Assembly (NCBI RefSeq): GCF_002954775.1
Contig: NZ_PJME01000032.1
Coordinates: forward strand, 1-64,000
DNA: 64,000 nt
Source: Streptomyces geranii
GTDB lineage: Bacteria; Actinomycetota; Actinomycetes; Streptomycetales; Streptomycetaceae
Direction of reading: 5' to 3'
In this document: piece by piece, positions 1 through 7,438 of the stretch
Numbering within the stretch: position 1 is the first letter of the stretch
Layout: every line of letters begins with the position of its first letter
The notes under the pieces: model-generated
Databases searched by the model: none
What the model saw: only the letters and a program-made list of their open reading frames with translations
What the model was told of the DNA's origin: nothing
Translations under genes and position numbers: made by a program

Positions 1-108
1 TTCAACAAGCTCAAGCACAACAAAGCCCTCGCCACCCGCTACGACAAACGCGCCCGCCACTACCAAGCCCTGGTCACCATCGCCTGCCTACGACTCTGGC
101 TCCCCTGA
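1..108 (+). CDS. Transposase C-terminal fragment (IS5-type DDE family), partial at window edge
   Basis: Frame 1 is open from the first base to TGA at 106-108 and encodes 35 residues. They include the tract ATRYDKRARHYQALV and the ending RLWLP. This is the characteristic C-terminus of IS5/IS427-group DDE transposases in actinobacteria, where the last catalytic Glu helix is followed by an ATRYDK segment. The rest of the protein lies upstream of the window, so it is not known whether the element is intact. Confidence 0.7.
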   Translation, partial: FNKLKHNKALATRYDKRARHYQALVTIACLRLWLP

Positions 109-124
109 CATTGCGGACACGACC
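1..124 (+). mobile_element. Right end of an IS element (IS5/IS427-like), cut by the window edge
   Basis: The window opens inside a transposase gene whose stop codon is at 106-108. Just after it, around 111-124, is TTGCGGACACGACC. On the other strand this reads GGTCGTGTCCGCAA, which fits a terminal inverted repeat. The next bases (CTAG, then a REP-like repeat) would be host DNA at the insertion site. The left end lies outside the window, so the second inverted repeat and any target duplication cannot be checked. Confidence 0.55.
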
Positions 125-125
125 T

Positions 126-166
126 AGGGGCGCGGGGAACTGCGCGACCAGCCCCAACGGCGCAGC
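126..166. repeat. REP-like Streptomyces intergenic repeat
   Basis: The string GGGGCGCGGGGAACTGCGCG followed by ACCAGCCCCAACGGCGCA matches, from memory, a short GC-rich palindromic unit scattered between genes in many Streptomyces genomes. Its role is unknown; similar units can form hairpins. A weak, shorter echo (GGCGCGGGGAATTG) occurs near 41,034. The call rests on recognition rather than a genome-wide count. Confidence 0.5.
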
Positions 167-201
167 AGAAAACGACTACCTGCCGCACCCCTCAGTTCTG
201 T

Positions 202-984
202 TCAGTGAATCTCATCGACCAGCACATCAAGCGCCCAAGCCACCCCACCCCTCGAAGGCGCATCGACCTCCACCACATACCCCATGTCCCGCAACGCCTC
301 CACCAGCTCCCCCGGCCCGGAGGGCGCCACACCCGAACCGACAAGGCTCCGCACGATCCGCCCCTTGGTCGCCTTGTTGAAGTGACTCACCACCTTCCGC
401 GTAGGCGCGTGCAACACCCGCACGGTCGCCGTCCGCCCGGCCACCTCCCCCTTCGGCTTCCACGCGGAGCCATACGCGGCGGACCGCAGGTCAAGCACCA
501 GCCCACCCCCCGCCACCTCGGGCAGCGCCGCACTCATCGGCGCCCGCCAGTGCGAGGCCAGCGCGCCCAGCCCGGGCAGCTTCACCCCCATCGAACACCG
601 GTACGAGGGAATGCGGTCGGTGATCCGGACGGCACCCCACAACCCGGAGAAGACCAGCAGCGACCGCGCCGCCCGCCTCTTCGCGGCGGCGTCGAGGGAG
701 GCCAGGTCGAGGGCGTCGTACAGCACACCGGTGTAGATCTCCCCGGCGGGCCGGGTCCCGGCGGTGCGCAGCTCCGTGTTCTTGGCGACCTCGCCCCGCA
801 GCCCCTCGCTCAGCCCGAGCACCTCACGCGCCTTGTCCTCGTCCCCGAGGCACAGCTCGACGAGCTCCCCGAGGACGGCCTCACGGGCGTCGGCGAGCCC
901 CGGCAGGGACAGCGACTCCGGCTTGAGCGGGGCGCCGCGTCCGGAAGAGGCCTTGCCTTCGGAGGGAGGCAGCAGGACAAGCAC
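202..984 (-). CDS. yaaA: Peroxide stress protein YaaA (UPF0246/DUF328)
   Basis: This 260-residue cytoplasmic protein opens with LVLLPPSEGKA, the signature N-terminus of the YaaA family. It also carries the family tracts YTGVLYDALDL, SGLWGAV and SHFNKATKGRI. YaaA in E. coli lowers damage from hydrogen peroxide by limiting free intracellular iron, and family members can bind DNA. The length is normal for the family. The start is GTG at 984, with GGAGAA about 6 bases upstream. It is divergent from the RNB ribonuclease gene (131 bp apart), so the two may share a control region. Nothing in the sequence suggests decay. The family call is secure; the stress role is carried over from other bacteria. 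Confidence 0.9.
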   Translation of the reverse strand: MLVLLPPSEGKASSGRGAPLKPESLSLPGLADAREAVLGELVELCLGDEDKAREVLGLSEGLRGEVAKNTELRTAGTRPAGEIYTGVLYDALDLASLDAAAKRRAARSLLVFSGLWGAVRITDRIPSYRCSMGVKLPGLGALASHWRAPMSAALPEVAGGGLVLDLRSAAYGSAWKPKGEVAGRTATVRVLHAPTRKVVSHFNKATKGRIVRSLVGSGVAPSGPGELVEALRDMGYVVEVDAPSRGGVAWALDVLVDEIH

Positions 985-1114
985 GGTGGGTTCTCCAAAC
1001 GGGTACGCGGGCTCGACTCGCGCCAGATTACGTGGTGCGGCGGCCGGATCCCGTGGTGCGGCGGCCAGGTCACGTGGTGAGGCGGGTACGTCGGACTGTG
1101 CCTACGCTCGTTCC

Positions 1115-2575
1115 ATGCCCCGCCGCCACATACGCGTGACTGGCGCCCCCGAAGCCCCTCTCCGGGCCGCCCTCACAGCGCTGCGCACAGAACTGGGCGT
1201 CCCCGAGAGCTTCTCACCGGCCGCACAGGCCGAGGCGGAGGCGGCAGCGAAGGCCCCGGCCCTCCCCGCGACGGACGCCACGGAACCCACGGACGCCACG
1301 GACATCCCCTTCCTCACCATCGACCCGCCCACCTCCACCGACCTCGACCAGGCGATGCACCTCGCCCGCCGCCCCGGCGGCGGCTACCGCGTCCGGTACG
1401 CGATAGCGGACGTCGCCGCATTCGTCGTACCGAACGGCCCCCTGGACGCGGAGACGCACCGCCGGGTCACGACCCTCTACTTCCCGGACGAGAAGACCCC
1501 GCTGCACCCGCCGGTCCTCAGCGAGGACGCCGCCAGCCTCCTGCCCGGCCGGACCCGACCGGCCGCACTCTGGACGATCGACCTGGACGCGGACGGCCGT
1601 ACGGTCGCGGTCGACGTCCACCGGGCCCTGGTCCGCAGCCGCGCCAAACTCGACTACGCGGGCGTGCAACGCCAGTTGGACGCCGGAACGGCGGAGGAAC
1701 CGCTGGCCCTCCTCCGGGAGATCGGCGAGGCGAGGGAACGCCTGGAGGCGGAACGCGGCGGCATCTCCCTGAACGTGCCCGAGCAGGAGATCGTGAAGCG
1801 GTCCGGAACGTACTCCCTCACCTACCGCGCCCCGCTCCCCGCGGAGACCTGGAACGCCCAGATCTCCCTGCTCACAGGCATGGCGGCGGCCGACCTGATG
1901 CTGACGCACGGCACGGGAGTGCTCCGCACGCTCCCCGCCGCACCCGACGGCGCGGTCGGCCGCCTGCGCCGCACCGCGCAAGCCCTCCGGATCGACTGGC
2001 CGCACCACGTCTCGTACGCGGCCCTGATCCGCTCCCTGAACCCGCACGACCCCCACCACGCGGCCTTCCTCCAGGAGTGCACGACTCTCCTGAGAGGCGC
2101 GGGCTACACGGTCTTCCGGGACGGCAACCTCCCCCCGATCACGACCCATTCGGCAGTGGCGGCCCCGTACGCCCACTGCACGGCCCCCCTCCGCCGCCTG
2201 GCCGACCGCTACGCCTCGGAGATCTGCCTGGCGGCGGCAGCCGAACAGCCCACGCCCGACTGGGTGTTGGCGGCCCTGGACGCCCTCCCCAAGGAGATGG
2301 CCGAGGGCGGGAGGCGGGCGGGCGCGGTGGAGCGCGGCTGCGTGGACATCGTCGAGGCGGCGCTGCTCAAGGACCGGGTGGGGGAGGAGTTCGAGGGGTG
2401 CGTGGTGGACGTGGAGGAACGCGAACCGACGGTCGGGAAGGTCCAGTTGGAGTCCCCGGCGGTGGTCGCCCGCATCGAGGCGGACGGCACTCCACTGCCC
2501 CTCGGGGAACGGCTGCGAGTACGGCTCACGAGGGCGGAGCTTGGGCCGGCGGGGGTGCGGTTCGCTCCTGCGTGA
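1115..2575 (+). CDS. RNB domain-containing ribonuclease (RNase II/R superfamily)
   Basis: The 486-residue protein is a 3'-5' exoribonuclease of the RNase II superfamily, expected to degrade or trim single-stranded RNA. The active-site tract near residue 65 reads TIDPPTSTDLDQAMHLA. It keeps three of the four Asp residues of the RNase II metal site but has Gln in place of the fourth. Further tracts are RYAIADVAAFV, LLPGRTRPA and the C-terminal PLRRLADRYASE, which holds the conserved arginine. The protein is shorter than E. coli RNase II because the N-terminal cold-shock domains are missing; a small S1-like beta-barrel may follow the catalytic domain. I start it at ATG 1115, where homology-like sequence begins. 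Its last 50 bases overlap the convergent membrane-protein gene. Confidence 0.85.
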   Translation: MPRRHIRVTGAPEAPLRAALTALRTELGVPESFSPAAQAEAEAAAKAPALPATDATEPTDATDIPFLTIDPPTSTDLDQAMHLARRPGGGYRVRYAIADVAAFVVPNGPLDAETHRRVTTLYFPDEKTPLHPPVLSEDAASLLPGRTRPAALWTIDLDADGRTVAVDVHRALVRSRAKLDYAGVQRQLDAGTAEEPLALLREIGEARERLEAERGGISLNVPEQEIVKRSGTYSLTYRAPLPAETWNAQISLLTGMAAADLMLTHGTGVLRTLPAAPDGAVGRLRRTAQALRIDWPHHVSYAALIRSLNPHDPHHAAFLQECTTLLRGAGYTVFRDGNLPPITTHSAVAAPYAHCTAPLRRLADRYASEICLAAAAEQPTPDWVLAALDALPKEMAEGGRRAGAVERGCVDIVEAALLKDRVGEEFEGCVVDVEEREPTVGKVQLESPAVVARIEADGTPLPLGERLRVRLTRAELGPAGVRFAPA

Positions 2576-3143
2576 CGGCCCGCAGCGAGCGTACGAGACT
2601 GTCGGCGTCGTCGGCGTGGAAGCGGACGAGCCGGATGTCCTGCCGACGGCCGAAGAAGGTGAAGTGGGCGAGCGGCTCGGTGAGTTCGAGGGTGATGGTG
2701 GTCTGGGAGCCGATGGGGAGGGAGAGTTCGCCCGCGGTCCGCTGATGCGTGGTCCGCAGCTCACGACGCACGGCCGCGATCCGCTCCAGGGGGATGCGAA
2801 GATCGACGTGGGCGGCGTAACGGAGGCGCAGCGAACGCGAGTCGGGGTCGAGGACGTGGGGGCGGACGACGGAGGCCGCGTGCAGCCCGATGACGAACTC
2901 GACGGTGTAGACGTCCAGGACGAGCACGGTCCAGTGCGCGATCGGCCAGTCGCGCAGCAGCACGAACATCGCGACCGTCTCGACGACGCACACGAAGGCG
3001 AACGCGAACATGGTCGAGCCCTGCCCTCGGGCATACCCGAAGGCAATCCCGTCGCCGACCCCGTGGCGCCGCCGCCGCACCCACAGCACCAGACTGACCA
3101 GCAGCCGCACTTCATGCCGTACCAGAGCACCGGCGGTCTTCAT
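2526..3143 (-). CDS. Membrane protein of unknown function
   Basis: The 205-residue protein has two hydrophobic stretches between about residues 42 and 90 (AFAFVCVVETVAMFVLL and a second one containing VLVLDVYTVEFVIGL). After these comes a soluble beta-rich C-terminal half resembling a PH-like fold, with alternating hydrophobic strands such as TTITLELTEPLAHFTFFG. I do not recognise a named family. Its start codon overlaps the stop of the upstream merR-type gene (ATGA, 3140-3143). The two genes are therefore translationally coupled, and this protein is probably a target or partner of that regulator. Its 3' end overlaps the convergent RNB gene by 50 bp. The function is unknown. Confidence 0.75.
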   Translation of the reverse strand: MKTAGALVRHEVRLLVSLVLWVRRRRHGVGDGIAFGYARGQGSTMFAFAFVCVVETVAMFVLLRDWPIAHWTVLVLDVYTVEFVIGLHAASVVRPHVLDPDSRSLRLRYAAHVDLRIPLERIAAVRRELRTTHQRTAGELSLPIGSQTTITLELTEPLAHFTFFGRRQDIRLVRFHADDADSLVRSLRAVTQERTAPPPAQAPPS

Positions 3144-3892
3144 GGCTGCCGCCCGCTGAGCAGGAGCAACGCGCCACGGACGGCGGCGGCCTGCGCGGGT
3201 GGGAAGTCGGCGTAGAGGGCGCGGAGAAAACTGTCGTCGTGGTCGATGTCACCCTCCGGAAGCAACTCACGCGGAAGACAATCGGCGAGCGCACGGGCGG
3301 CCTCACCGACACGAGGATCATCGGCGGGGGCATCGACGAGGGCGTCGAGAAGCACGTACACCTCGTGCGCCCGGGCCGCACCCTCGGGCGTGGCGAAGGC
3401 ACCGCCCAGCGCGGACATCAGCCGCGCCCGGTCCTCGGGACGGGCGGTGGTCTCGACGAGGGCGAGCAGCTCGCGGTCCTTGGCGGCCATGGGGGAGTCG
3501 GAGCGGGGCCCCAACTCGGCGAACACGGCGGCGAGTTCGGGCGAGACGGGCCCTTCGGCGGCCAGCGCCTCCGCGTCGCGCAGCAGCGCCCGCAACCGCG
3601 CCCGCCGCTCACGAAGGGCGACCTCCTGCCGGGCCAGATCCGCGTCCAACTCCCCGAGCACCTCGACGAGTTCCCGCCCGGCCTCGTCCGCGAGCACGTC
3701 CCGCACCTCACCGAGCCCGAGCCCCAACTCGGTAAGCCGCCTGATCCGAGCGAGCACGACGGCATGCCGCAGGCTGTAGTCCCGGTACCCGTTACCAAGC
3801 CGCTCGGGCTCGGGCAACAGCCCCAGATGGTGATAGTGCCGCACGGCCCGCGTAGTGACCCCGACGGCGCCGGCAAGTTCTCCGATCCGCAT
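3140..3892 (-). CDS. MerR family transcriptional regulator
   Basis: The first 70 residues form a winged helix-turn-helix of the MerR type (MRIGELAGAVGVTTRAVRHY, then HHLGLLPEPERLGNGYRDYS). A long coiled coil follows (about residues 75-125, rich in Leu, Arg and Glu). The C-terminal domain of about 120 residues is TipAS-like in length and helical content and would be the effector-sensing part. Total length is 250 residues. It is the first gene of a two-gene operon with a membrane protein, joined by a 4-base overlap. Its own promoter (3899-3929) has the long spacer typical of MerR-controlled promoters, which implies autoregulation. The inducer cannot be read from the sequence. Confidence 0.9.
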   Translation of the reverse strand: MRIGELAGAVGVTTRAVRHYHHLGLLPEPERLGNGYRDYSLRHAVVLARIRRLTELGLGLGEVRDVLADEAGRELVEVLGELDADLARQEVALRERRARLRALLRDAEALAAEGPVSPELAAVFAELGPRSDSPMAAKDRELLALVETTARPEDRARLMSALGGAFATPEGAARAHEVYVLLDALVDAPADDPRVGEAARALADCLPRELLPEGDIDHDDSFLRALYADFPPAQAAAVRGALLLLSGRQP

Positions 3893-3898
3893 GGGACC

Positions 3899-3929
3899 AG
3901 TAGAAACGTTGACGTTGCGGCTGGGTCAA
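3899..3929 (-). promoter_or_regulatory. MerR-type promoter with 19-bp spacer, driving the merR operon
   Basis: Read on the minus strand, TTGACC (3924-3929) is separated by exactly 19 bases from TCTACT (3899-3904). The spacer holds an inverted repeat, AACGT-CA-ACGTT (3905-3916). A 19-bp spacer with a dyad inside it is the hallmark of promoters that MerR proteins activate by DNA distortion. The -10 box lies only 6 bases before the ATG at 3892, so the transcript should be leaderless. Confidence 0.65.
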
Positions 3930-3980
3930 GCGGGAACATCGGCCCTGCGCAGGTCACGGTCCGCGAAGTACCGTGGACCG

Positions 3981-4826
3981 GTGAAGGCACCCGGGGGCAT
4001 ACGTACGCGCGAGCAGGCACTCTGGACCAGAGCGAGGCTCGGCCGCTGCGGCCCCGCCCTGGACCTCCTCACCGCCCGTTTCGACCGCCACGTCTACGCC
4101 CCGCACGCCCACGACGAGTTCACCGTCGGTCTGTGCACGGGCGGTACCGAGGTCATCGACTACCGGGGCGAGCGGCTGCGCCCGGTGCCGGGGTCCATCG
4201 TCGTGCTCGACCCCGGCGAGATGCACACCGGTGGCCCGGACGCCGCCGGCGGCGGCTACGCCTACCAGGCCCTGTACGCCGCCCCCGCCCTCCTCACCGA
4301 CGGCACCACCGGCGGTCTCCCGCACTTCCGCCAGCCGCTGCTCGACGACCCCGAACTGGCCGCCGCCTTCCGCGCCGCGCACACCGAACTGAGCGCCTGC
4401 CCGGACCCCCTGGAGGCCGAGTCCCGCTTCCCCTGGCTGCTCACGGCCCTGGCCCGTCGCCACTCCACGGCCCGCCCGGTGAACGACCACATCCCCGGCG
4501 CGAACGCGATAGCCCACGCGGTACGAACCCGCCTGACGGACGAACTCGTGACCCCACCCTCCCTCGCCGACCTCGCCACCGACCTGGGCCTCTCCCGCTA
4601 CCAACTCCTCCGCGCCTTCCGCACGACGGTCGGGATACCCCCGTACGCCTGGCTGGCCCAGTACCGGGTGACCCGGGCCAGGAGTCTGCTGGAGACCGGA
4701 CTGCGGCCCGCCGAAGTAGCGGCGCTCGTCGGCTTCGCCGATCAGGCGCATCTGACCCGCTGGTTCCGGCGCGTGATGGGCGTGACCCCGGCGGCGTACC
4801 GCAACAGCGTTCAAGACGGCGGGTAG
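3981..4826 (+). CDS. AraC family transcriptional regulator
   Basis: This 281-residue regulator has an N-terminal cupin-like sensing domain (about residues 20-100, with HVYAPHAHDEFTVGLCTGG and VLDPGEMHTG). Its C-terminal AraC/XylS domain carries two helix-turn-helix motifs (about residues 185-275; LADLATDLGLSRYQLLRAF and VAALVGFADQAHLTRWFRR). The final GVTPAAYR is the usual AraC ending. I take GTG 3981 as the start; sequence further upstream in the frame runs into the merR promoter. It lies 23 bp upstream of an EamA transporter on the same strand, a very common pairing in which the regulator controls the exporter. The ligand is not known. Confidence 0.88.
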   Translation: MKAPGGIRTREQALWTRARLGRCGPALDLLTARFDRHVYAPHAHDEFTVGLCTGGTEVIDYRGERLRPVPGSIVVLDPGEMHTGGPDAAGGGYAYQALYAAPALLTDGTTGGLPHFRQPLLDDPELAAAFRAAHTELSACPDPLEAESRFPWLLTALARRHSTARPVNDHIPGANAIAHAVRTRLTDELVTPPSLADLATDLGLSRYQLLRAFRTTVGIPPYAWLAQYRVTRARSLLETGLRPAEVAALVGFADQAHLTRWFRRVMGVTPAAYRNSVQDGG

Positions 4827-4849
4827 GGGAGGGGCCGAGACTTGCCCGT

Positions 4850-5833
4850 ATGACTGCACGCGGCTGGTTGTTGTTCTCCCTGATGGGAGTGGTCTGGGGC
4901 ATCCCGTACCTGCTGATCAAGGTGGCGGTGGAGGCGGACCTCTCACCGTCCACGGTGGTGTTCGTACGCTGTACCCTCGGCGCGGCCCTCCTCCTCCCCT
5001 TCGCGATCCGCCAGGGCGGCCTGCCCGGCACCATCCGCACGCACTGGCGCCCCATGCTGGCCTTCGCGGTCATCGAGATCATCGGCCCCTGGTGGACCCT
5101 GACCGACGCCGAACGCCACCTCTCCAGCTCCACGGCGGGCCTGCTGATCGCGGGCGTACCGATCGTGGGCGTCGCACTCGCCCGCTTCTTCGGCAGTACG
5201 GAGCGACTGGGCACCCGGCGGCTCACCGGCCTGACCCTCGGCCTGGCGGGCGTCGCGGTCCTCACGGTCCCGCACCTGACCGGCGGCGACGCCCGCTCCC
5301 TGGCAGAGGTCCTGCTGACGGTGATCGGCTACGCGACGGCCCCCCTGATAGCGGCGCGCCACCTGAAGGACGTCCCCTCCCTCCACCTCACGGCTCCCTG
5401 CCTGGCCCTGGCGGCCCTGGTCTACGCCCCGGCGGCGATAGTGACCCGCCCATCCGCACTCCCCTCCACGGAGGTACTGGCCGCGCTGGCCGTCCTGGGC
5501 GTGGTCTGCACGGCCCTCGCCTTCGTGGCGTTCCTGGAGTTGATCAAGGAGGTCGGCCCGACGCGGGCGACGGTCTTCACGTACGTCAACCCGGCGGTGG
5601 CGGTGGCGGCGGGAGCCCTGTTCCTGGACGAGCCGCTGACCGCCGGCATCCTGGCCGCCTTCGCCCTGATCCTGGCGGGCTCGGTGCTGGCGACGGCCAC
5701 CGGACCGCGCCGGGGCGGACGCCCGGTAGCATGGTCGACACGGCAGACGAGCCGGGCGGACGGCCGCGTGGACTCCCCTTCGGGGGCGCTCCCCGAGGAA
5801 CGTCCGGGCTCCACAGGGCAGGGTGATGGCTAA
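4850..5833 (+). CDS. EamA family transporter (drug/metabolite transporter superfamily)
   Basis: The 327-residue inner-membrane protein has ten hydrophobic segments in two EamA repeats. The first begins WLLFSLMGVVWGIPYLLIKVA, and the second ends VNPAVAVAAGALFLDEPLTAGILAAFALILAGSVLA. Members export small metabolites or amino acids; the substrate is unknown. The start is ATG 4850, 23 bp after the AraC regulator gene. The unusual part is the 3' end: about the last 30 codons (from 5743), which code for a polar tail outside the membrane core, lie within the 5' part of the RNase P RNA gene on the same strand. The true functional protein probably ends near the last membrane helix. Confidence 0.87.
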   Translation: MTARGWLLFSLMGVVWGIPYLLIKVAVEADLSPSTVVFVRCTLGAALLLPFAIRQGGLPGTIRTHWRPMLAFAVIEIIGPWWTLTDAERHLSSSTAGLLIAGVPIVGVALARFFGSTERLGTRRLTGLTLGLAGVAVLTVPHLTGGDARSLAEVLLTVIGYATAPLIAARHLKDVPSLHLTAPCLALAALVYAPAAIVTRPSALPSTEVLAALAVLGVVCTALAFVAFLELIKEVGPTRATVFTYVNPAVAVAAGALFLDEPLTAGILAAFALILAGSVLATATGPRRGGRPVAWSTRQTSRADGRVDSPSGALPEERPGSTGQGDG

Positions 5834-6174
5834 CGGCCACCCGGGGTGACCCGCGGGACAGTGCCACAGAAAACAGACCGCCGGGGCTGTGTCCTTGAAA
5901 GAGGGCGCTCTCCGGTAAGGGTGAAACGGTGGTGTAAGAGACCACCAGTGCCCAGGGTGACCTGGGCAGCTAGGTAAACCCCACCCGGAGCAAGGTCAAA
6001 AGGAGCGCCGCTGTAAAAGGCGCGCTCTGCGAGGACGTTCGAGGGCTGCCCGCCCGAGTCCCCGGGTAGACCGCACGAGGCCGGCGGCAACGCCGGTCCT
6101 AGATGGATGGCCGTCGCCGAGACGTCCGCGAGGACCCTCGGCACAGAACCCGGCGTACAGCCCGGCTCGTCTGC
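5743..6174 (+). ncRNA. rnpB: RNase P RNA, bacterial type A
   Basis: This is the catalytic RNA of RNase P, which removes 5' leaders from precursor tRNAs. Recognisable conserved blocks in order are GAGGAACGTCCGGGCTCCAC, the tract ACAGAAAACAGACCGCC, GGTAAGGGTGAAACGGTGG, GTAAGAGACCACCAG, GGTAAACCCCACCCGGAGCA, GGGTAGACCGCACGAGG, CGCCGGTCCTAGATGGATGG and ACAGAACCCGGCGTACAGCC. The closing helix P1 is perfect over 14 bp (5743-5756 with 6161-6174), which sets both ends. It closely matches Streptomyces rnpB as I recall it. The gene starts inside the 3' end of the EamA gene, so its promoter must lie in that coding region. A strong intrinsic terminator follows at 6181. Confidence 0.96.
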
Positions 6175-6180
6175 CACCAA

Positions 6181-6221
6181 TGGCCTGTGACCAGGGAAAT
6201 CTCTGGTCACAGGCCATTTTT
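6181..6221 (+). terminator. Intrinsic terminator of rnpB
   Basis: A perfect 14-bp stem (TGGCCTGTGACCAG, 6181-6194, with 6203-6216) closes an 8-base loop and is followed by five T residues. It lies 6 bases after the 3' end of the RNase P RNA. It is one of the few U-tract terminators in this GC-rich window. Confidence 0.92.
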
Positions 6222-6262
6222 CTGTCACGCGGCCCGCCGTCCCGGTGTCCGGCCGCGCGGCG

Positions 6263-6298
6263 AGGGCCACGCGGTAATTGAGGGCCACGCGGTAATTG
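6263..6298. repeat. Perfect 18-bp tandem duplication upstream of the RTX-like gene
   Basis: The unit AGGGCCACGCGGTAATTG occurs twice with no gap (6263-6280 and 6281-6298), about 100 bp before the start of the secreted calcium-binding protein gene. Each copy ends in the AT-rich GGTAATTG. It could be a duplicated operator or simply a slippage product. No other copy was noticed nearby. Confidence 0.85.
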
Positions 6299-6395
6299 GG
6301 GGACTTTCCCTCATACGCCCGGTGCGGGCGGCGGGCACATTGGTGACCACGTTTCAGCACGACGTCACCGCGCGTGCGCAACCGAGGGGAAGTCG

Positions 6396-7307
6396 ATGGG
6401 CAGAAAAGCGTTACTCCGGGTTCTGATGGTCGCCGTGATGGCGGGTTCCGCGGTGACCTTGACCGCGGGGTCCGCGAGCGCGGCCACAGGGGTGTTCGTG
6501 AGCGGGGGCGATGTGATCGTCAACGCGGGGTCGGGCGTCGCGAACAACATCACGGTCTCCCTGTCGGGAAGTTTCGTCGTCATCCAGGACACCGCCGCCA
6601 CCCTCACGGCCGGCGTCGGCTGCTCGGCTCAGATCAACGGATCGGTGGCCTGCCAGGTCGGCAGCTTCGCCACGGTGGTGGTGAACGCGGGGGACCTGAA
6701 CGACCGGATCACCAAGACCGGCAATGTCCGGGGCAACCTGAAGGGCGAGTCGGGCAACGACATCATCGGCGGCGGCCCCAGCCCCGGCAGCAACATCCTC
6801 AACGGCGGGGCGGGCAACGACACTCTCAACGGTGGCGCCACCTTCGACCTCCTCATCGGCGGCGCCGGCGCCGACACGCTCAGCGGCGGGGGCGGCACCT
6901 CCGACATCGCCAGCTACTTCGAGAGCGGCTCAGGGGTGGTCGTCGACATCGACAACTCCGCGGACGACGGTGCCGGCGGCGAGGGCGACAACGTCCTCAC
7001 CGACGTGGAGATCATCTACGGCAGCGAGTTCAACGACACCATCACCGGGAGTGCGGCGAACGACACCATGCTCGGCTACGGGGGCAACGACCGGCTGGTC
7101 GGCGGGGCGGGCAACGACAACCTGACCGGGGACCTCGTCCCGTCCAGCAGCGGCCGGACCGGCGCGGACACCCTGGTCGGCGGTCCCGGGAACGACACCC
7201 TGAACGGCGTGGACAACATCGTGGGCAACGACAGTGTCGACGGGGGCGCCAACACCGACACCTGCACCGCCGACTCCGGGGACACCAAGAGTCTCTGCGA
7301 GGCGTGA
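6396..7307 (+). CDS. Secreted RTX-like calcium-binding repeat protein
   Basis: The 303-residue protein has a clear Sec signal peptide (positively charged MGRKALLR, a hydrophobic core, then a likely cut after GSASA near residue 29). The mature part contains hemolysin-type nonapeptide repeats of the GGxGxDxLx kind: NGGAGNDTLNGG, IGGAGADTLSGG, YGGNDRLVGGAGNDNLTG and VGGPGNDTLNG. Such repeats form a parallel beta-roll that binds calcium outside the cell. A beta-rich region without repeats precedes them (residues 30-105). No protease or lipase domain is present, so the role is structural or adhesive at best. The start at ATG 6396 is preceded by GAGGGGAA. It is monocistronic, after rnpB and convergent with the LAL regulator gene. 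Confidence 0.8.
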   Translation: MGRKALLRVLMVAVMAGSAVTLTAGSASAATGVFVSGGDVIVNAGSGVANNITVSLSGSFVVIQDTAATLTAGVGCSAQINGSVACQVGSFATVVVNAGDLNDRITKTGNVRGNLKGESGNDIIGGGPSPGSNILNGGAGNDTLNGGATFDLLIGGAGADTLSGGGGTSDIASYFESGSGVVVDIDNSADDGAGGEGDNVLTDVEIIYGSEFNDTITGSAANDTMLGYGGNDRLVGGAGNDNLTGDLVPSSSGRTGADTLVGGPGNDTLNGVDNIVGNDSVDGGANTDTCTADSGDTKSLCEA

Positions 7308-7326
7308 GAAGAGGCGTGGGAAACCG

Positions 7327-7394
7327 CCGCACGGGACCAGCCCAGGGACATGCGCGAGACCGATGCGGGCATGTGCCGGAATGATCCCGTGCGG
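7327..7394. terminator. Possible long-loop bidirectional terminator
   Basis: CCGCACGGGA (7327-7336) is complementary to TCCCGTGCGG (7385-7394) across a 48-base loop. It sits between the convergent RTX-like and LAL genes. The stem is perfect over 10 bp but the loop is long, so this is only a weak terminator candidate. Confidence 0.35.
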
Positions 7395-7418
7395 TCAGCG
7401 GTCAGCGGTCAGCGGTCA
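7391..7418. repeat. Heptanucleotide tandem repeat, four GCGGTCA units
   Basis: Four perfect copies of GCGGTCA run from 7391 to 7418 in the intergenic space after the RTX-like gene. A heptamer outside coding sequence has no frame effect. It may vary in copy number between strains. Confidence 0.9.
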
Positions 7419-7438
7419 GCCCACGTCAGGTACCGGAT

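Noticed and set aside
126..170. REP-like repeat as a CRISPR repeat
   Set aside because: Single unit with no regularly spaced copies; no CRISPR array or cas gene was seen anywhere in the window.
205..1080. Long open frame antisense to yaaA
   Set aside because: Arg/Pro/His-rich product without motifs, fully opposite a well-conserved gene; a GC-driven shadow frame.
1214..3130. 638-residue frame opposite the RNB ribonuclease
   Set aside because: Spans a conserved gene and its neighbour in antisense, low-complexity composition, no domain.
3239..4849. Upstream extension of the EamA frame over the merR and araC genes
   Set aside because: Runs antisense to merR and out of frame through araC; the transporter begins at ATG 4850 where membrane helices start.
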